From Orrella dioscoreae (GTDB taxonomy: Bacteria > Pseudomonadota > Gammaproteobacteria > Burkholderiales > Burkholderiaceae_B): a DNA stretch of 64,000 nt. The translations under genes and the position numbers were made by a program. The notes below the pieces were generated by a model. That model did no database searches and was not told where the DNA came from. It saw only the letters and a list, made by a program, of their open reading frames with translations. Where the stretch lies: positions 2,356,001 to 2,420,000 of the forward strand of contig NZ_LT907988.1 of NCBI RefSeq assembly GCF_900089455.2, in the 5' to 3' direction. How positions within the stretch are numbered: the first letter of the stretch is position 1; each line of letters starts with the position of its first letter. Below, one piece after another: positions 1 to 7,519 of the stretch.

Positions 1-1187
1 ATGCCCTGCTCGGTGTTGAGGATGCTCTCGGTGGTCTTCTGCAGGCGGGCCGACAGGCCGTCTTCGCCAGCGAAGAAGGCGATCACCTCGGAGGGGTTCG
101 CCTTCAGTGCGGCTTCGAGCTTGGTGTTGTCCACCGTCAAGGCGCCGGAAGCGGGATTGGTGGTGATGCCCAGGCCTGCCAGCGTCCCGACGGCGGTGCC
201 GGGCAGCGAGAAGTCCAGGATCGAGCGCATCTGGCTCTGGATGTTGCGCGACACCGAGTCGCCGGTCAGCACGCTGGCCTGGCCGTTATCCGCGTTGTAG
301 CTGGTCAGCTGGCGGATATTGGTGTTCATGTTGTTGTAGGCGTTCACGAAATCCGTGACGGCCTTGGTGGCCACCGAGGGATCGCGGGTCGCGCTGACGA
401 GCACGGGGTCCGTGCTCGTCTTCTTGTTCAACGTGAGCGTCAGGCCTTCGACGGCGTCGGTCACCGTGTTGGTCTGGCTGGTGATCTCGATGCCGTTGAT
501 CGTCAGCTTGGCGTTCAGGGCCTCGGTCTTCTGCTCCAGGGTGTGGGCGGAGGGATCGGCCGCGTCATAGCCCAGCAGGCTCTGCAGGTCGGCGTTGCCC
601 TCGACCGAGATGCTGGTGATGGCGGCGTCGGTGCCGGTCGTGCTGGCGGTCAGCATCAGGCGGTGGGGCGAGTCGGAGCCGTCGTTGATCAGCGTGGCGT
701 TCACGCCCAGCGAGGGGTCTGCATTGATGGCTGCCACGATGGCATCCAGCGACGTGTCCTTGCCGCTCAGGTCCAGCTTGGCCGTCGTGCCGTCTTCACG
801 CGTGAAGGTGATGACGCCGCCGTTGCCGATGTTGCTGGTGCGATCTTCGCGGCCCAGGCCGACCAGCGATTGCGCCTTGGCCAGTTCCGTGATCTCGACG
901 CTGTATTGCCCGGCGATGGCCTTGTCCGACCCCGTGACGGTCAGCGTGTCGGTGCTGTTCGAGGTGACCTTGACCGCGCCATAGGTGGACGCCTTGCCCA
1001 GGGCCTCGGCGGCCTTCTGCACGGCTTCGACGCTGCTTTTCAGCACGCCGTAGGCGGACAGGCGCGCGTTGGCGACGGTCTGCTTGTTCTGGATGACGGT
1101 GAGCGGGGCTTCCGAGTTCTTGCGCAGATCAGCCAGAAGTTGATCCAGCGGAAGACCCGAACCGACGCCGATGTTGGAGATTGCCAT
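1..1187 (-). CDS. fliD: Flagellar hook-associated protein 2 (filament cap), 3' end cut by window
   Basis: FliD forms the pentameric cap at the tip of the flagellar filament and helps flagellin subunits fold into place outside the cell. The reading frame starts at an ATG at 1187 with AGGAG nine bases upstream and stays open to the window edge, giving about 395 residues without a stop. The protein starts MAISNIGVGSGLPLD, the usual FliD N-terminus, and then shows the Ser/Thr/Asp-rich repeats (TSNSTDTLTVTGSDKAIAG) and a later 'SVSRNIQSQMRSILDF' segment typical of the family. No signal peptide is expected, since export is by the flagellar type III system. It follows flaG on the same strand after about 110 bases and probably shares its transcript. 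The C-terminal coiled coil lies outside the window. Confidence 0.93.
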   Translation of the reverse strand, partial: MAISNIGVGSGLPLDQLLADLRKNSEAPLTVIQNKQTVANARLSAYGVLKSSVEAVQKAAEALGKASTYGAVKVTSNSTDTLTVTGSDKAIAGQYSVEITELAKAQSLVGLGREDRTSNIGNGGVITFTREDGTTAKLDLSGKDTSLDAIVAAINADPSLGVNATLINDGSDSPHRLMLTASTTGTDAAITSISVEGNADLQSLLGYDAADPSAHTLEQKTEALNAKLTINGIEITSQTNTVTDAVEGLTLTLNKKTSTDPVLVSATRDPSVATKAVTDFVNAYNNMNTNIRQLTSYNADNGQASVLTGDSVSRNIQSQMRSILDFSLPGTAVGTLAGLGITTNPASGALTVDNTKLEAALKANPSEVIAFFAGEDGLSARLQKTTESILNTEQG

Positions 1188-1298
1188 GCTTCAGTGCTCC
1201 TAAGTTAGGTATTGTGCGCCCGGGTCCGTCCCATCTATCAGGCGGGAAAAGGGCACATCACCTGCCAATTCTTGAAATTCCGGTGACGCCGGCTTGTT

Positions 1299-1706
1299 TC
1301 AGGCCTGGGCGTTGACGATCTGGCCTTGCAGGCTGACGATGATTTTCGCCATGCGCAACACGGCTTCGCTGGGGATGGTGCGGATGGTGTCGCCCGTTTC
1401 GGCGTCCAGCACGCTCACCACCAGGCGCTGGATGTCGGGGTCGACCTCGAATTGCAACTGGGTCGACCAAGCCTGCATGCCGCGGTTGAGTTCTTCGATC
1501 GCGCCTTCGAGCGTCTGGGTCGTGTTGTCGGCGCCCGCATTGGCAGGGTTCTGTCCCTGATTGGAGGTCGCGGTGTCGCCCGCCGAGGATTTCTGGGCGT
1601 CGCCGACCGCCGCCACGGTGGTGCTGGGCAGTTGGAGCGCGGAATCGGGCAGGATCGGCGCGGCCTGCACGGACGCGACTGCGGGAGTGACGGGAGGGAT
1701 GGCCAT
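1299..1706 (-). CDS. flaG: FlaG family flagellar protein
   Basis: This is a small (135 residue) FlaG-family protein. FlaG genes sit beside fliD and influence filament length in other bacteria; the molecular role is not well defined. The first half is low-complexity, rich in Ala, Pro, Thr and Gln. The conserved part is at the C-terminus: 'LQFEVDPDIQRLVVSVLD' followed by 'TGDTIRTIPSEAVLRMA', which is the FlaG signature. An in-frame ATG 11 codons upstream (1739) exists, but the ATG at 1706 has a GGAG seven bases before it and begins the family-like MAIPPV, so it was chosen. A sigma-28-like promoter lies about 70 bases upstream. fliD follows on the same strand. Confidence 0.85.
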   Translation of the reverse strand: MAIPPVTPAVASVQAAPILPDSALQLPSTTVAAVGDAQKSSAGDTATSNQGQNPANAGADNTTQTLEGAIEELNRGMQAWSTQLQFEVDPDIQRLVVSVLDAETGDTIRTIPSEAVLRMAKIIVSLQGQIVNAQA

Positions 1707-1774
1707 GGGGGCTCCGAAAGGCAGTTTTATTCGCACCATGCGCGCACGGTGACGCCGCGACGCTTCTCGGACTG

Positions 1775-1801
1775 GTTACGGTCGTAATCCAGGGAACTTT
1801 A
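1775..1801 (-). promoter_or_regulatory. Sigma-28 (FliA)-type promoter for flaG-fliD
   Basis: On the minus strand TAAAGTT is followed, at the 15-base spacing counted from TAAA, by ACCGTAAC. The FliA consensus is TAAA-N15-GCCGATAA. The -35 matches fully and the -10 keeps CCG and part of the A/T end. Transcription would begin near 1768, about 60 bases before flaG. This is the promoter class expected for a late flagellar gene. Confidence 0.6.
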
Positions 1802-1895
1802 GGGTGCTGTTCAAGGGAATGGGGGGGGCGGGTTGTCCCGTAGAAACGCGAGGCGCCTGCGCTACACTTCGGCCTTTCCCGTTCACACTGCTGTC

Positions 1896-3203
1896 ATGTC
1901 GCTACCCGTACCTGGCGCCGCCGCCACGCTGGATGATTGGCTGGGCTATCTCGAATCCATCCACGCCCGTCCCATCGACATGGGGTTGGAGCGGGTGCGG
2001 CAGGTGGCCGAACGCATGGCGCTCAAGCTGGATTGCGTCACGTTCGTGGTGGCCGGGACCAACGGCAAGGGTTCCACCTGCGCAATGCTGGAGGCCATGC
2101 TGCTGGCTGCCGGCTACCGGACCGGCCTCTACACCTCGCCGCACCTGCTGGCCTTCAACGAACGGGCGCGTGTCAATGGCGAGCACGCCAGCGATGCGGA
2201 CCTGATCGCCCAGTTCCAGCGGGTGGAAGCCGCGCGCGCCGAGGTGCCGCTGACCTATTTCGAGTTCACCACCCTGGCCATCCTGAGCCTGTTCGCCGAT
2301 GCCGGGCTTGACGCGGCCGTGCTGGAAGTGGGCCTGGGCGGGCGCCTGGACGCGGTGAACATCATCGATGCCGATTGCGCCATCGTGACCAGTGTCGATA
2401 TCGACCATACCGACTGGCTGGGCGACACGCGCGAACGCATCGGCTTCGAGAAGGCCCATGTCTTCCGGCCGGGCCGCCCGGCCATCTGCAGCGACCCCGT
2501 GCCGCCCGAGTCCCTGCTGGCGCATGCCCAGGCCATCGGCGCGGACCTGTGGCGCTTTGGCCACGATTTCAACTATGCGGGCGACCGCCAGCAATGGAAT
2601 TACGGCGGACGCAGCCAGCGCCGCCGCGCACTGGCCTATCCGGCGCTGCGTGGTGCCAACCAGTTGTTGAATGCCTGCGCCGCGCTGGCGGCGCTGGAGT
2701 CGGTGCACGAGCGCCTGCCCGTGCCACAGCAGGCGGTGCGCCTGGGACTGGCGCAGGCCTCCTTGCCCGGACGCTTCCAGATCGTGCCGGGCAAGCCCGC
2801 CATCATCCTCGACGTGGCCCACAATGCGCATGCCGCGGCCGTCCTGGCGCAGAACCTGGACAACATGGGCTTCTTCCCCTATACGCACGCGGTGTTCGGC
2901 ATGCTGGCCGACAAGGACGCCGACGCCGTCATCCAGGCCCTGGGCCGCCGCATCGATCGCTGGCATTGCGCCACGTTGCCCGGCGCCCGGGGGCGCGACG
3001 GCGAGGCGCTGGCCGGGCAGGTGCGCGACACCCTGGCGCTGGATCCGCACAAGGCCGACGAGCCCCGCGTGCAGGCCGCCGCCAGCGCGGCGCAAGCCTT
3101 TGAAACGGCGCTGGGCGAGGCAGGTGAGGGTGATAGAATCGTGGTGTTCGGGTCCTTCCTGACGGTGGCGGCCGTGCTCCAGGCACTGGGCCGCTCCGCT
3201 TGA
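1896..3203 (+). CDS. folC: Bifunctional folylpolyglutamate synthase / dihydrofolate synthase
   Basis: FolC joins glutamate to dihydropteroate and to tetrahydrofolates with ATP in the cytoplasm. The Mur-ligase type P-loop is clear (GTNGKGST, residues 54-61), followed by 'GLYTSPHLLAFNERARVNG' and 'EVGLGGRLDAVNIID', both standard in the family, and the C-terminal Mur-ligase domain carries 'DVAHNAHA'. Length 435 residues is normal. The frame is open for 21 codons upstream to 1833; the ATG at 1896 starts at MSLPVPGAAATLDDW where family homology begins, so it was preferred, although no good ribosome site precedes it. It leads a co-directional run with the SPOR protein, cvpA and purF, an order conserved in betaproteobacteria. 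The gene accD, commonly upstream of folC, is not here; flaG is divergent instead. Confidence 0.93.
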   Translation: MSLPVPGAAATLDDWLGYLESIHARPIDMGLERVRQVAERMALKLDCVTFVVAGTNGKGSTCAMLEAMLLAAGYRTGLYTSPHLLAFNERARVNGEHASDADLIAQFQRVEAARAEVPLTYFEFTTLAILSLFADAGLDAAVLEVGLGGRLDAVNIIDADCAIVTSVDIDHTDWLGDTRERIGFEKAHVFRPGRPAICSDPVPPESLLAHAQAIGADLWRFGHDFNYAGDRQQWNYGGRSQRRRALAYPALRGANQLLNACAALAALESVHERLPVPQQAVRLGLAQASLPGRFQIVPGKPAIILDVAHNAHAAAVLAQNLDNMGFFPYTHAVFGMLADKDADAVIQALGRRIDRWHCATLPGARGRDGEALAGQVRDTLALDPHKADEPRVQAAASAAQAFETALGEAGEGDRIVVFGSFLTVAAVLQALGRSA

Positions 3204-3317
3204 GTCTGGGGCCACTGAGTCGGGGCCGCTGAGCGCCGCTGACATGCACGTGGCCCGGTATACGTTTCCGATGCGTTCACCCCGACCCGTTCGCCACGCC
3301 AGCAAGGGATGTTTTTG

Positions 3318-4121
3318 ATGGGATTGTTCTCGCGCAGTGACTCCGCCTCGTCCCAGAAGCAGGCGGGCAAGGCTCGTCCCTCTGTCTCCAGCGAGGCCCA
3401 GGCCGCCGAGCTGCGCGCCCGCGCCCGGCGGCGCCTGGCTGGCGCGGTCGCCCTGGTGCTGGCGGCCGTGATCGTGCTGCCGATGGTGCTCGACTCCGAG
3501 CCAGTGCCGGTGGCCGACGACATCCCCATCCGGATTCCCGACCGCAACACGCCCTACCAACCGCAGATTTCCGCACCGCAGGCTGCGCCCGCCGCACCCG
3601 CGGCAGCGCCCGAGGCCGTGCCGCAGCCGCCCGCGCTGGCAGGCGACGCCCTGCAGCAGCCCGCGCCTGCCCAGCCTCCCGTGGCCGCCACGCAACCGCC
3701 CGCCACGCAGCAGCAAGCCCAGCGTCCGCCCGCGCAGCACCCTGCCGAGCAGCGTGAAACGCCCGCGAAGCCCGCGCCCAAGCCCCAGGATTCCCGCAGC
3801 GACGATGGCGCGCGCGCGCTGGCGCTGCTCGAGGGCCGCGGCGAGGCGCCAGCCAAGCCTGCGCCCAAGCCCGCCGCCAACGCGCGGGGCGCCTTCGTGT
3901 TGCAGATCGCCGCCTACACCACGCAGGTCGATGCCAACAGCCGGCGCGACAAGCTGCATGCCGCGGGCGTGACCAACGCCTTCGTCGAGCCCGTGTCCGC
4001 CGGTGGCAAGCAGCAATATCGCCTGCGCGTGGGGCCGTTCCCGTCGCGCGACGCGGCCCAGGCGGCCCAGGCCCGCTTGCGGACGCTGGGCTATGACAAC
4101 GGATTCATTGCCGCACAGTGA
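3318..4121 (+). CDS. SPOR-domain inner-membrane protein (DedD-like)
   Basis: This 267-residue protein has a short cytoplasmic basic N-terminus (RARARRR), one membrane segment at about residues 37-55 (LAGAVALVLAAVIVLPMVL), a long Pro/Ala/Gln-rich periplasmic linker (about 75-185) and a C-terminal SPOR domain starting near 'GAFVLQIAAYTTQVDAN' and containing 'YRLRVGPFPSRDAA'. SPOR domains bind denuded peptidoglycan at the division septum, so a role in cell division is likely. The ATG at 3318 is preferred over 3309 because AAGGGA lies eight bases before it. Its TGA overlaps the GTG start of cvpA by four bases. The position between folC and cvpA matches dedD in other proteobacteria. Confidence 0.85.
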   Translation: MGLFSRSDSASSQKQAGKARPSVSSEAQAAELRARARRRLAGAVALVLAAVIVLPMVLDSEPVPVADDIPIRIPDRNTPYQPQISAPQAAPAAPAAAPEAVPQPPALAGDALQQPAPAQPPVAATQPPATQQQAQRPPAQHPAEQRETPAKPAPKPQDSRSDDGARALALLEGRGEAPAKPAPKPAANARGAFVLQIAAYTTQVDANSRRDKLHAAGVTNAFVEPVSAGGKQQYRLRVGPFPSRDAAQAAQARLRTLGYDNGFIAAQ

Positions 4122-4642
4122 CCGGATTCGATTTCGTCGTCCTGGCCATCCTGGCCGTTTCGGCGGTGCTGGGGCTGGTTCGCGGCCTGCTCAAGGAAGT
4201 GCTCTCGCTCATCGCCTATGCGCTGGCCTTCGTCGCCGCGATCTGGTGGGGGCCGACGGTGTACGTCTGGCTGGAACCCTATATTGAAACCTCGTTGCTG
4301 CGCATGGGCGTGTCCTACGCAGCGGTGTTCATCGTCGTGCTGCTGGGCGTGGGCCTGGTCAACATGACCTTGGCCGCGCTGCTGCGCAGCACCGGGCTGA
4401 CCCCCGCCGACCATGGCCTGGGCGGCCTGTTCGGCCTGCTGCGCGGGGCGGTCATGGTGCTGGCATTGATGGTGCTGGCCGGGTACACGCCGCTGCCCCA
4501 GGAAACCTGGTGGCGCGAGGCAATGTTTTCAGGCACCGCCGAAAAGGCGGTGCGGCAAGTCAAGATGTGGCTGCCTCCTTCGCTGGCAACGTGGGTGCCT
4601 TATGGCGAGCAGGCCGAGCCGCAACCAGTAATCAGTCAGTAG
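4118..4642 (+). CDS. cvpA: CvpA family membrane protein
   Basis: CvpA is an inner-membrane protein named for its effect on colicin V production; its exact function is unclear, and it is usually placed before purF. The 174-residue product has four hydrophobic segments, starting with '[18 protein letters not shown]' and ending with '[18 protein letters not shown]'. The start codon is GTG at 4118, inside the sequence GTGA that also holds the stop of the SPOR gene, so translation is probably coupled. purF begins 22 bases after its stop, which fits a shared transcript. Confidence 0.88.
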   Translation: MTGFDFVVLAILAVSAVLGLVRGLLKEVLSLIAYALAFVAAIWWGPTVYVWLEPYIETSLLRMGVSYAAVFIVVLLGVGLVNMTLAALLRSTGLTPADHGLGGLFGLLRGAVMVLALMVLAGYTPLPQETWWREAMFSGTAEKAVRQVKMWLPPSLATWVPYGEQAEPQPVISQ

Positions 4643-4664
4643 TCATCCAAGACAGGAAATCACC

Positions 4665-6179
4665 ATGTGTGGAATCATTGGGGTTGTCGGGCGCGGACCG
4701 GTCAACCAGCTGCTCTATGACAGCTTGCTGCTCCTGCAGCACCGGGGACAGGACGCTGCCGGCATCTCCACGTCGCAGGCCAGCAACTTCAACATGTACA
4801 AGGCGCATGGCCTGGTGCGCGACGTGTTCCGCACCCGCAACATGCGCTCGCTGCCGGGCACCAGCGGCATCGGCCACGTGCGCTACCCCACCGCGGGTTC
4901 CAGCAGCAGCGCCGAGGAGGCGCAGCCGTTCTACGTGAACGCGCCTTTCGGCATCACGCTGGCCCACAACGGCAACCTGACCAACTGGCGCGAGTTGCGC
5001 GAGTCGCTGTTCCGCATCGACCGCCGCCACATCAACACCAATTCCGACTCCGAAGTGCTGCTGAACGTGCTGGCGCACGAGATGCAGCGCGCCGCCAACG
5101 GCGTGTCGCTGGACGAGGACGCGATCTTCCGCGCCGTGGCAGCGGTGCACAAGCGTGTGCGTGGCGGCTATGCCGTCGTGGCGCAGATCGCCGGCTACGG
5201 CGTGCTGGCATTCCGCGACCCCAACGGCATCCGGCCCCTCTGCGTGGGCCGCATGGAAACCGAGGCGGGCGTGGAGTGGATGGTGGCCTCCGAGTCGGTG
5301 GCCCTGGAAGGCAGCGGTTTCGCCTTCGTGCGCGACGTGCAGCCCGGCGAGGCGGTGTTCATCGATGAGGACGGCCGGTTCTCGCAGCGCCAGTGCGCCG
5401 AGAGTCCCTCGCTGAACCCCTGCATCTTCGAATACGTCTATTTCGCCCGCCCCGATTCGCTGATCGACGGCGTCTCGGTCTACGGCTCGCGCCTGCGCAT
5501 GGGTGAGTACCTGGCCGACAAGCTGGCCCGCACGCTGCGCCTGGGTGACATCGACGTGGTCATGCCGATTCCCGACTCCTCGCGTCCGGCCGCCATGCAG
5601 CTCGCTGCCCGGCTCAACCTGAACTACCGCGAAGGCCTGATCAAGAACCGCTACGTGGGCCGCACCTTCATCATGCCGGGGCAGGCCGTGCGCAAGAAGT
5701 CCGTGCGCCAGAAGCTCAATGCGATCGGCATGGAGTTCAAGGGCAAGAACGTGCTGCTGGTCGATGATTCCATCGTGCGTGGCACCACCAGCCGCGAAAT
5801 CGTGGACATGGCGCGCGCCGCTGGCGCGAACAAGGTCTACATGGCCTCGGCCGCGCCGCCCGTGCGTTTCCCCAACGTCTACGGCATCGACATGCCCACC
5901 CAGACGGAACTGATCGCCCATGGCCGGGACGAACAGGAAGTGGCCCGCATCATCGGCGCCGATGCCCTGATCTACCAGGACATCGCGGCCATGCAGCAGG
6001 CCGTCACCGACCTGAATCCTGCGTTGACGCGCTTCGATGCGTCGTGCTTCACGGGCGAGTACATCACCGGCGACATCACGCCGGAGTACCTGGCCCGCCT
6101 GGGCGAGCGCCGCGAAGCCGCGGAGCATGAGGCCGGCGGCCTGCAGTTCAACATGGGCTATGCCGCGAACGAAGCCTGA
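4665..6179 (+). CDS. purF: Amidophosphoribosyltransferase
   Basis: PurF makes 5-phosphoribosylamine from PRPP and glutamine, the first committed step of purine synthesis, in the cytoplasm. The N-terminal glutamine amidotransferase domain starts MCGIIGVVG, so Cys2 is exposed as the nucleophile after Met removal and there is no propeptide. '[13 protein letters not shown]' and 'ALAHNGNL'-like '[11 protein letters not shown]' follow. The phosphoribosyltransferase domain holds the PRPP loop '[18 protein letters not shown]' near residues 363-380. Length 504 residues is normal. AGGA lies ahead of the ATG. It is the last gene of the folC-SPOR-cvpA-purF run and is followed by a strong terminator. Confidence 0.97.
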   Translation: MCGIIGVVGRGPVNQLLYDSLLLLQHRGQDAAGISTSQASNFNMYKAHGLVRDVFRTRNMRSLPGTSGIGHVRYPTAGSSSSAEEAQPFYVNAPFGITLAHNGNLTNWRELRESLFRIDRRHINTNSDSEVLLNVLAHEMQRAANGVSLDEDAIFRAVAAVHKRVRGGYAVVAQIAGYGVLAFRDPNGIRPLCVGRMETEAGVEWMVASESVALEGSGFAFVRDVQPGEAVFIDEDGRFSQRQCAESPSLNPCIFEYVYFARPDSLIDGVSVYGSRLRMGEYLADKLARTLRLGDIDVVMPIPDSSRPAAMQLAARLNLNYREGLIKNRYVGRTFIMPGQAVRKKSVRQKLNAIGMEFKGKNVLLVDDSIVRGTTSREIVDMARAAGANKVYMASAAPPVRFPNVYGIDMPTQTELIAHGRDEQEVARIIGADALIYQDIAAMQQAVTDLNPALTRFDASCFTGEYITGDITPEYLARLGERREAAEHEAGGLQFNMGYAANEA

Positions 6180-6220
6180 GCACCGCGGGCCGCGCACGCC
6201 TGGCGCTTGTGCTGAATGAC

Positions 6221-6256
6221 AGAACGCCCCGTCCGATGGACGGGGCGTTCTGTTTT
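6221..6256 (+). terminator. Rho-independent terminator after purF
   Basis: A perfect 14-bp stem (AGAACGCCCCGTCC paired with GGACGGGGCGTTCT) with a GAT loop is followed by GTTTT. It lies 41 bases after the purF stop. dsbB ends at 6285 on the other strand, so the same hairpin may also slow transcripts arriving from the right, though the minus side has no clean T run. Confidence 0.9.
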
Positions 6257-6284
6257 CCGGGTCTTGACGGCGCGGGCGGTGAGG

Positions 6285-6761
6285 TCAGGCGCGCCGGGTG
6301 GCTGCCAGGATCAGCAGCAGGCCGAGCACGACGAAGAGCGACAGGCTCCAGATGGCGTATTCGATGCCGAGCACGTGCACGACGGCGTCCATGCAGCTGG
6401 CATAGATGCCGAACAGCCAGGGCACCGCGGCGTCCAGGCCGATGCTGGTCATGAAGCGGTCGGCGAAAGTCTGGTCGCACGAGAACAGCTTGGCGGCGAC
6501 GTTGAACTGGTACCAGGCGGCCAGCACGCCGGAGGCGGCCAGCAGGACGCCCAGGCTTGCCAGCGCGCGGCGCGCCAGGCCCGCGGGCAGGAGCAGCCCG
6601 AGCAGGCACAGCCCGCCGATGGCGAGGTAGATCAGGCGCTGCATGACGCACCAGGCGCAAGGCGGCATGTCGAAGGCGTATTGCGACACCAGCGCGATGC
6701 CGACGGCGCCCAGGCTGAGCGTGGCGACCAGGCCCAGCAGGAAGCGGGAATTGAAAGTCAT
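6285..6761 (-). CDS. dsbB: Disulfide bond formation protein B
   Basis: DsbB reoxidises periplasmic DsbA and passes electrons to quinone in the inner membrane. The 158-residue product has four membrane segments and both redox pairs: Cys35-Cys38 in PPCAWC and Cys95/Cys123 in the second periplasmic loop (FSCDQ and YASCMD). The CVMQR sequence after the first pair is typical. An upstream frame extension to 6890 lacks homology; the ATG at 6761 overlaps the stop of the preceding MarC gene as ATGA, so the two are probably translationally coupled. Confidence 0.95.
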   Translation of the reverse strand: MTFNSRFLLGLVATLSLGAVGIALVSQYAFDMPPCAWCVMQRLIYLAIGGLCLLGLLLPAGLARRALASLGVLLAASGVLAAWYQFNVAAKLFSCDQTFADRFMTSIGLDAAVPWLFGIYASCMDAVVHVLGIEYAIWSLSLFVVLGLLLILAATRRA

Positions 6762-7519
6762 GATGCGATTACCTTGCCGAGCAGGAAGGACAGGGGGGAG
6801 GGAGCCCCCGCGGGGGCGACCCCTGCACGGACCAGCCATTGCAGCAACAGTTCCGATATCCCTTCCCAGACGATCTGCACGCCCAGGCACAGCAGGATGA
6901 ATGCGGACAGTCGCATGAACACCGCCGTGCCGCTTTCGCCCAGCTTATGCAGGAAGCGCGCGGCGAAACGCAGGCACAGGAACAGCGAGAAAGAGACGAG
7001 CAGCAGGGCGGGCAGGGAGCCCGCCAGGCGGACCATGCTGGTGGCCGTCTGGTCGTCGCGCAGCGAGGCGCCCACGGTGATGGCCGCGGCGATGGTGCCG
7101 GGCCCGCAACTGATGGGGAAGGTCAGGGGGTAGAACGCGCGGGCGCGCGCCATTTCGCTGGTGAAGGGCTCGGCCAGCTGCGCGGCGTGGCCGGTGCCGC
7201 CGTCGGGCGAGTTCACGAGGCGCCAGGCGCTGGCGATGACGAGCATGCCGCCGCCCACGCGCACGATGGCCAGCGAGATGCCGAAGAACGCCAGCACGAT
7301 ATGGCCAAGCGTCATGGCGATCACCAGCATCATCAGCGCGTTCAGGGCGATGCGCTTGGCCAGCGCGGCGCGCGTGGCCAGCGACGCGCCTTCCGTCAGC
7401 GAGAGGAAGATCGGCGCGACGGCGGGCGGATTCAGGATCGGGAAGAGGGTGGCCAGCGCGAACAGCAGGCTGCTCAGGAAGATCGGGGCGTAGTGATCAA
7501 GCAGCACGTTTCGCCCCAT
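6758..7519 (-). CDS. MarC family (UPF0056) integral membrane protein
   Basis: A 253-residue protein with six hydrophobic segments and the family features 'LFPILNPPAVAPIFLSLTEG' near the N-terminus and 'PLTFPISCGPGTIAAAI' in the middle. MarC proteins are inner-membrane proteins once linked to multiple antibiotic resistance; the activity is unknown. The ATG at 7519 lies inside the 3' end of glnD (23-base overlap) without a clear ribosome site. A GTG at 7507, which would start at LLDHYAPIF where homology begins, is also possible. Its stop overlaps the dsbB start. Confidence 0.85.
   Translation of the reverse strand: MGRNVLLDHYAPIFLSSLLFALATLFPILNPPAVAPIFLSLTEGASLATRAALAKRIALNALMMLVIAMTLGHIVLAFFGISLAIVRVGGGMLVIASAWRLVNSPDGGTGHAAQLAEPFTSEMARARAFYPLTFPISCGPGTIAAAITVGASLRDDQTATSMVRLAGSLPALLLVSFSLFLCLRFAARFLHKLGESGTAVFMRLSAFILLCLGVQIVWEGISELLLQWLVRAGVAPAGAPSPLSFLLGKVIAS

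Noticed and set aside
1902-4016. 704-codon open frame on the minus strand over folC and the SPOR gene
   Set aside because: It is a by-product of high GC in the opposite strand; the product is low-complexity Gly/Arg/His text without any domain, while folC on the plus strand is unmistakable.
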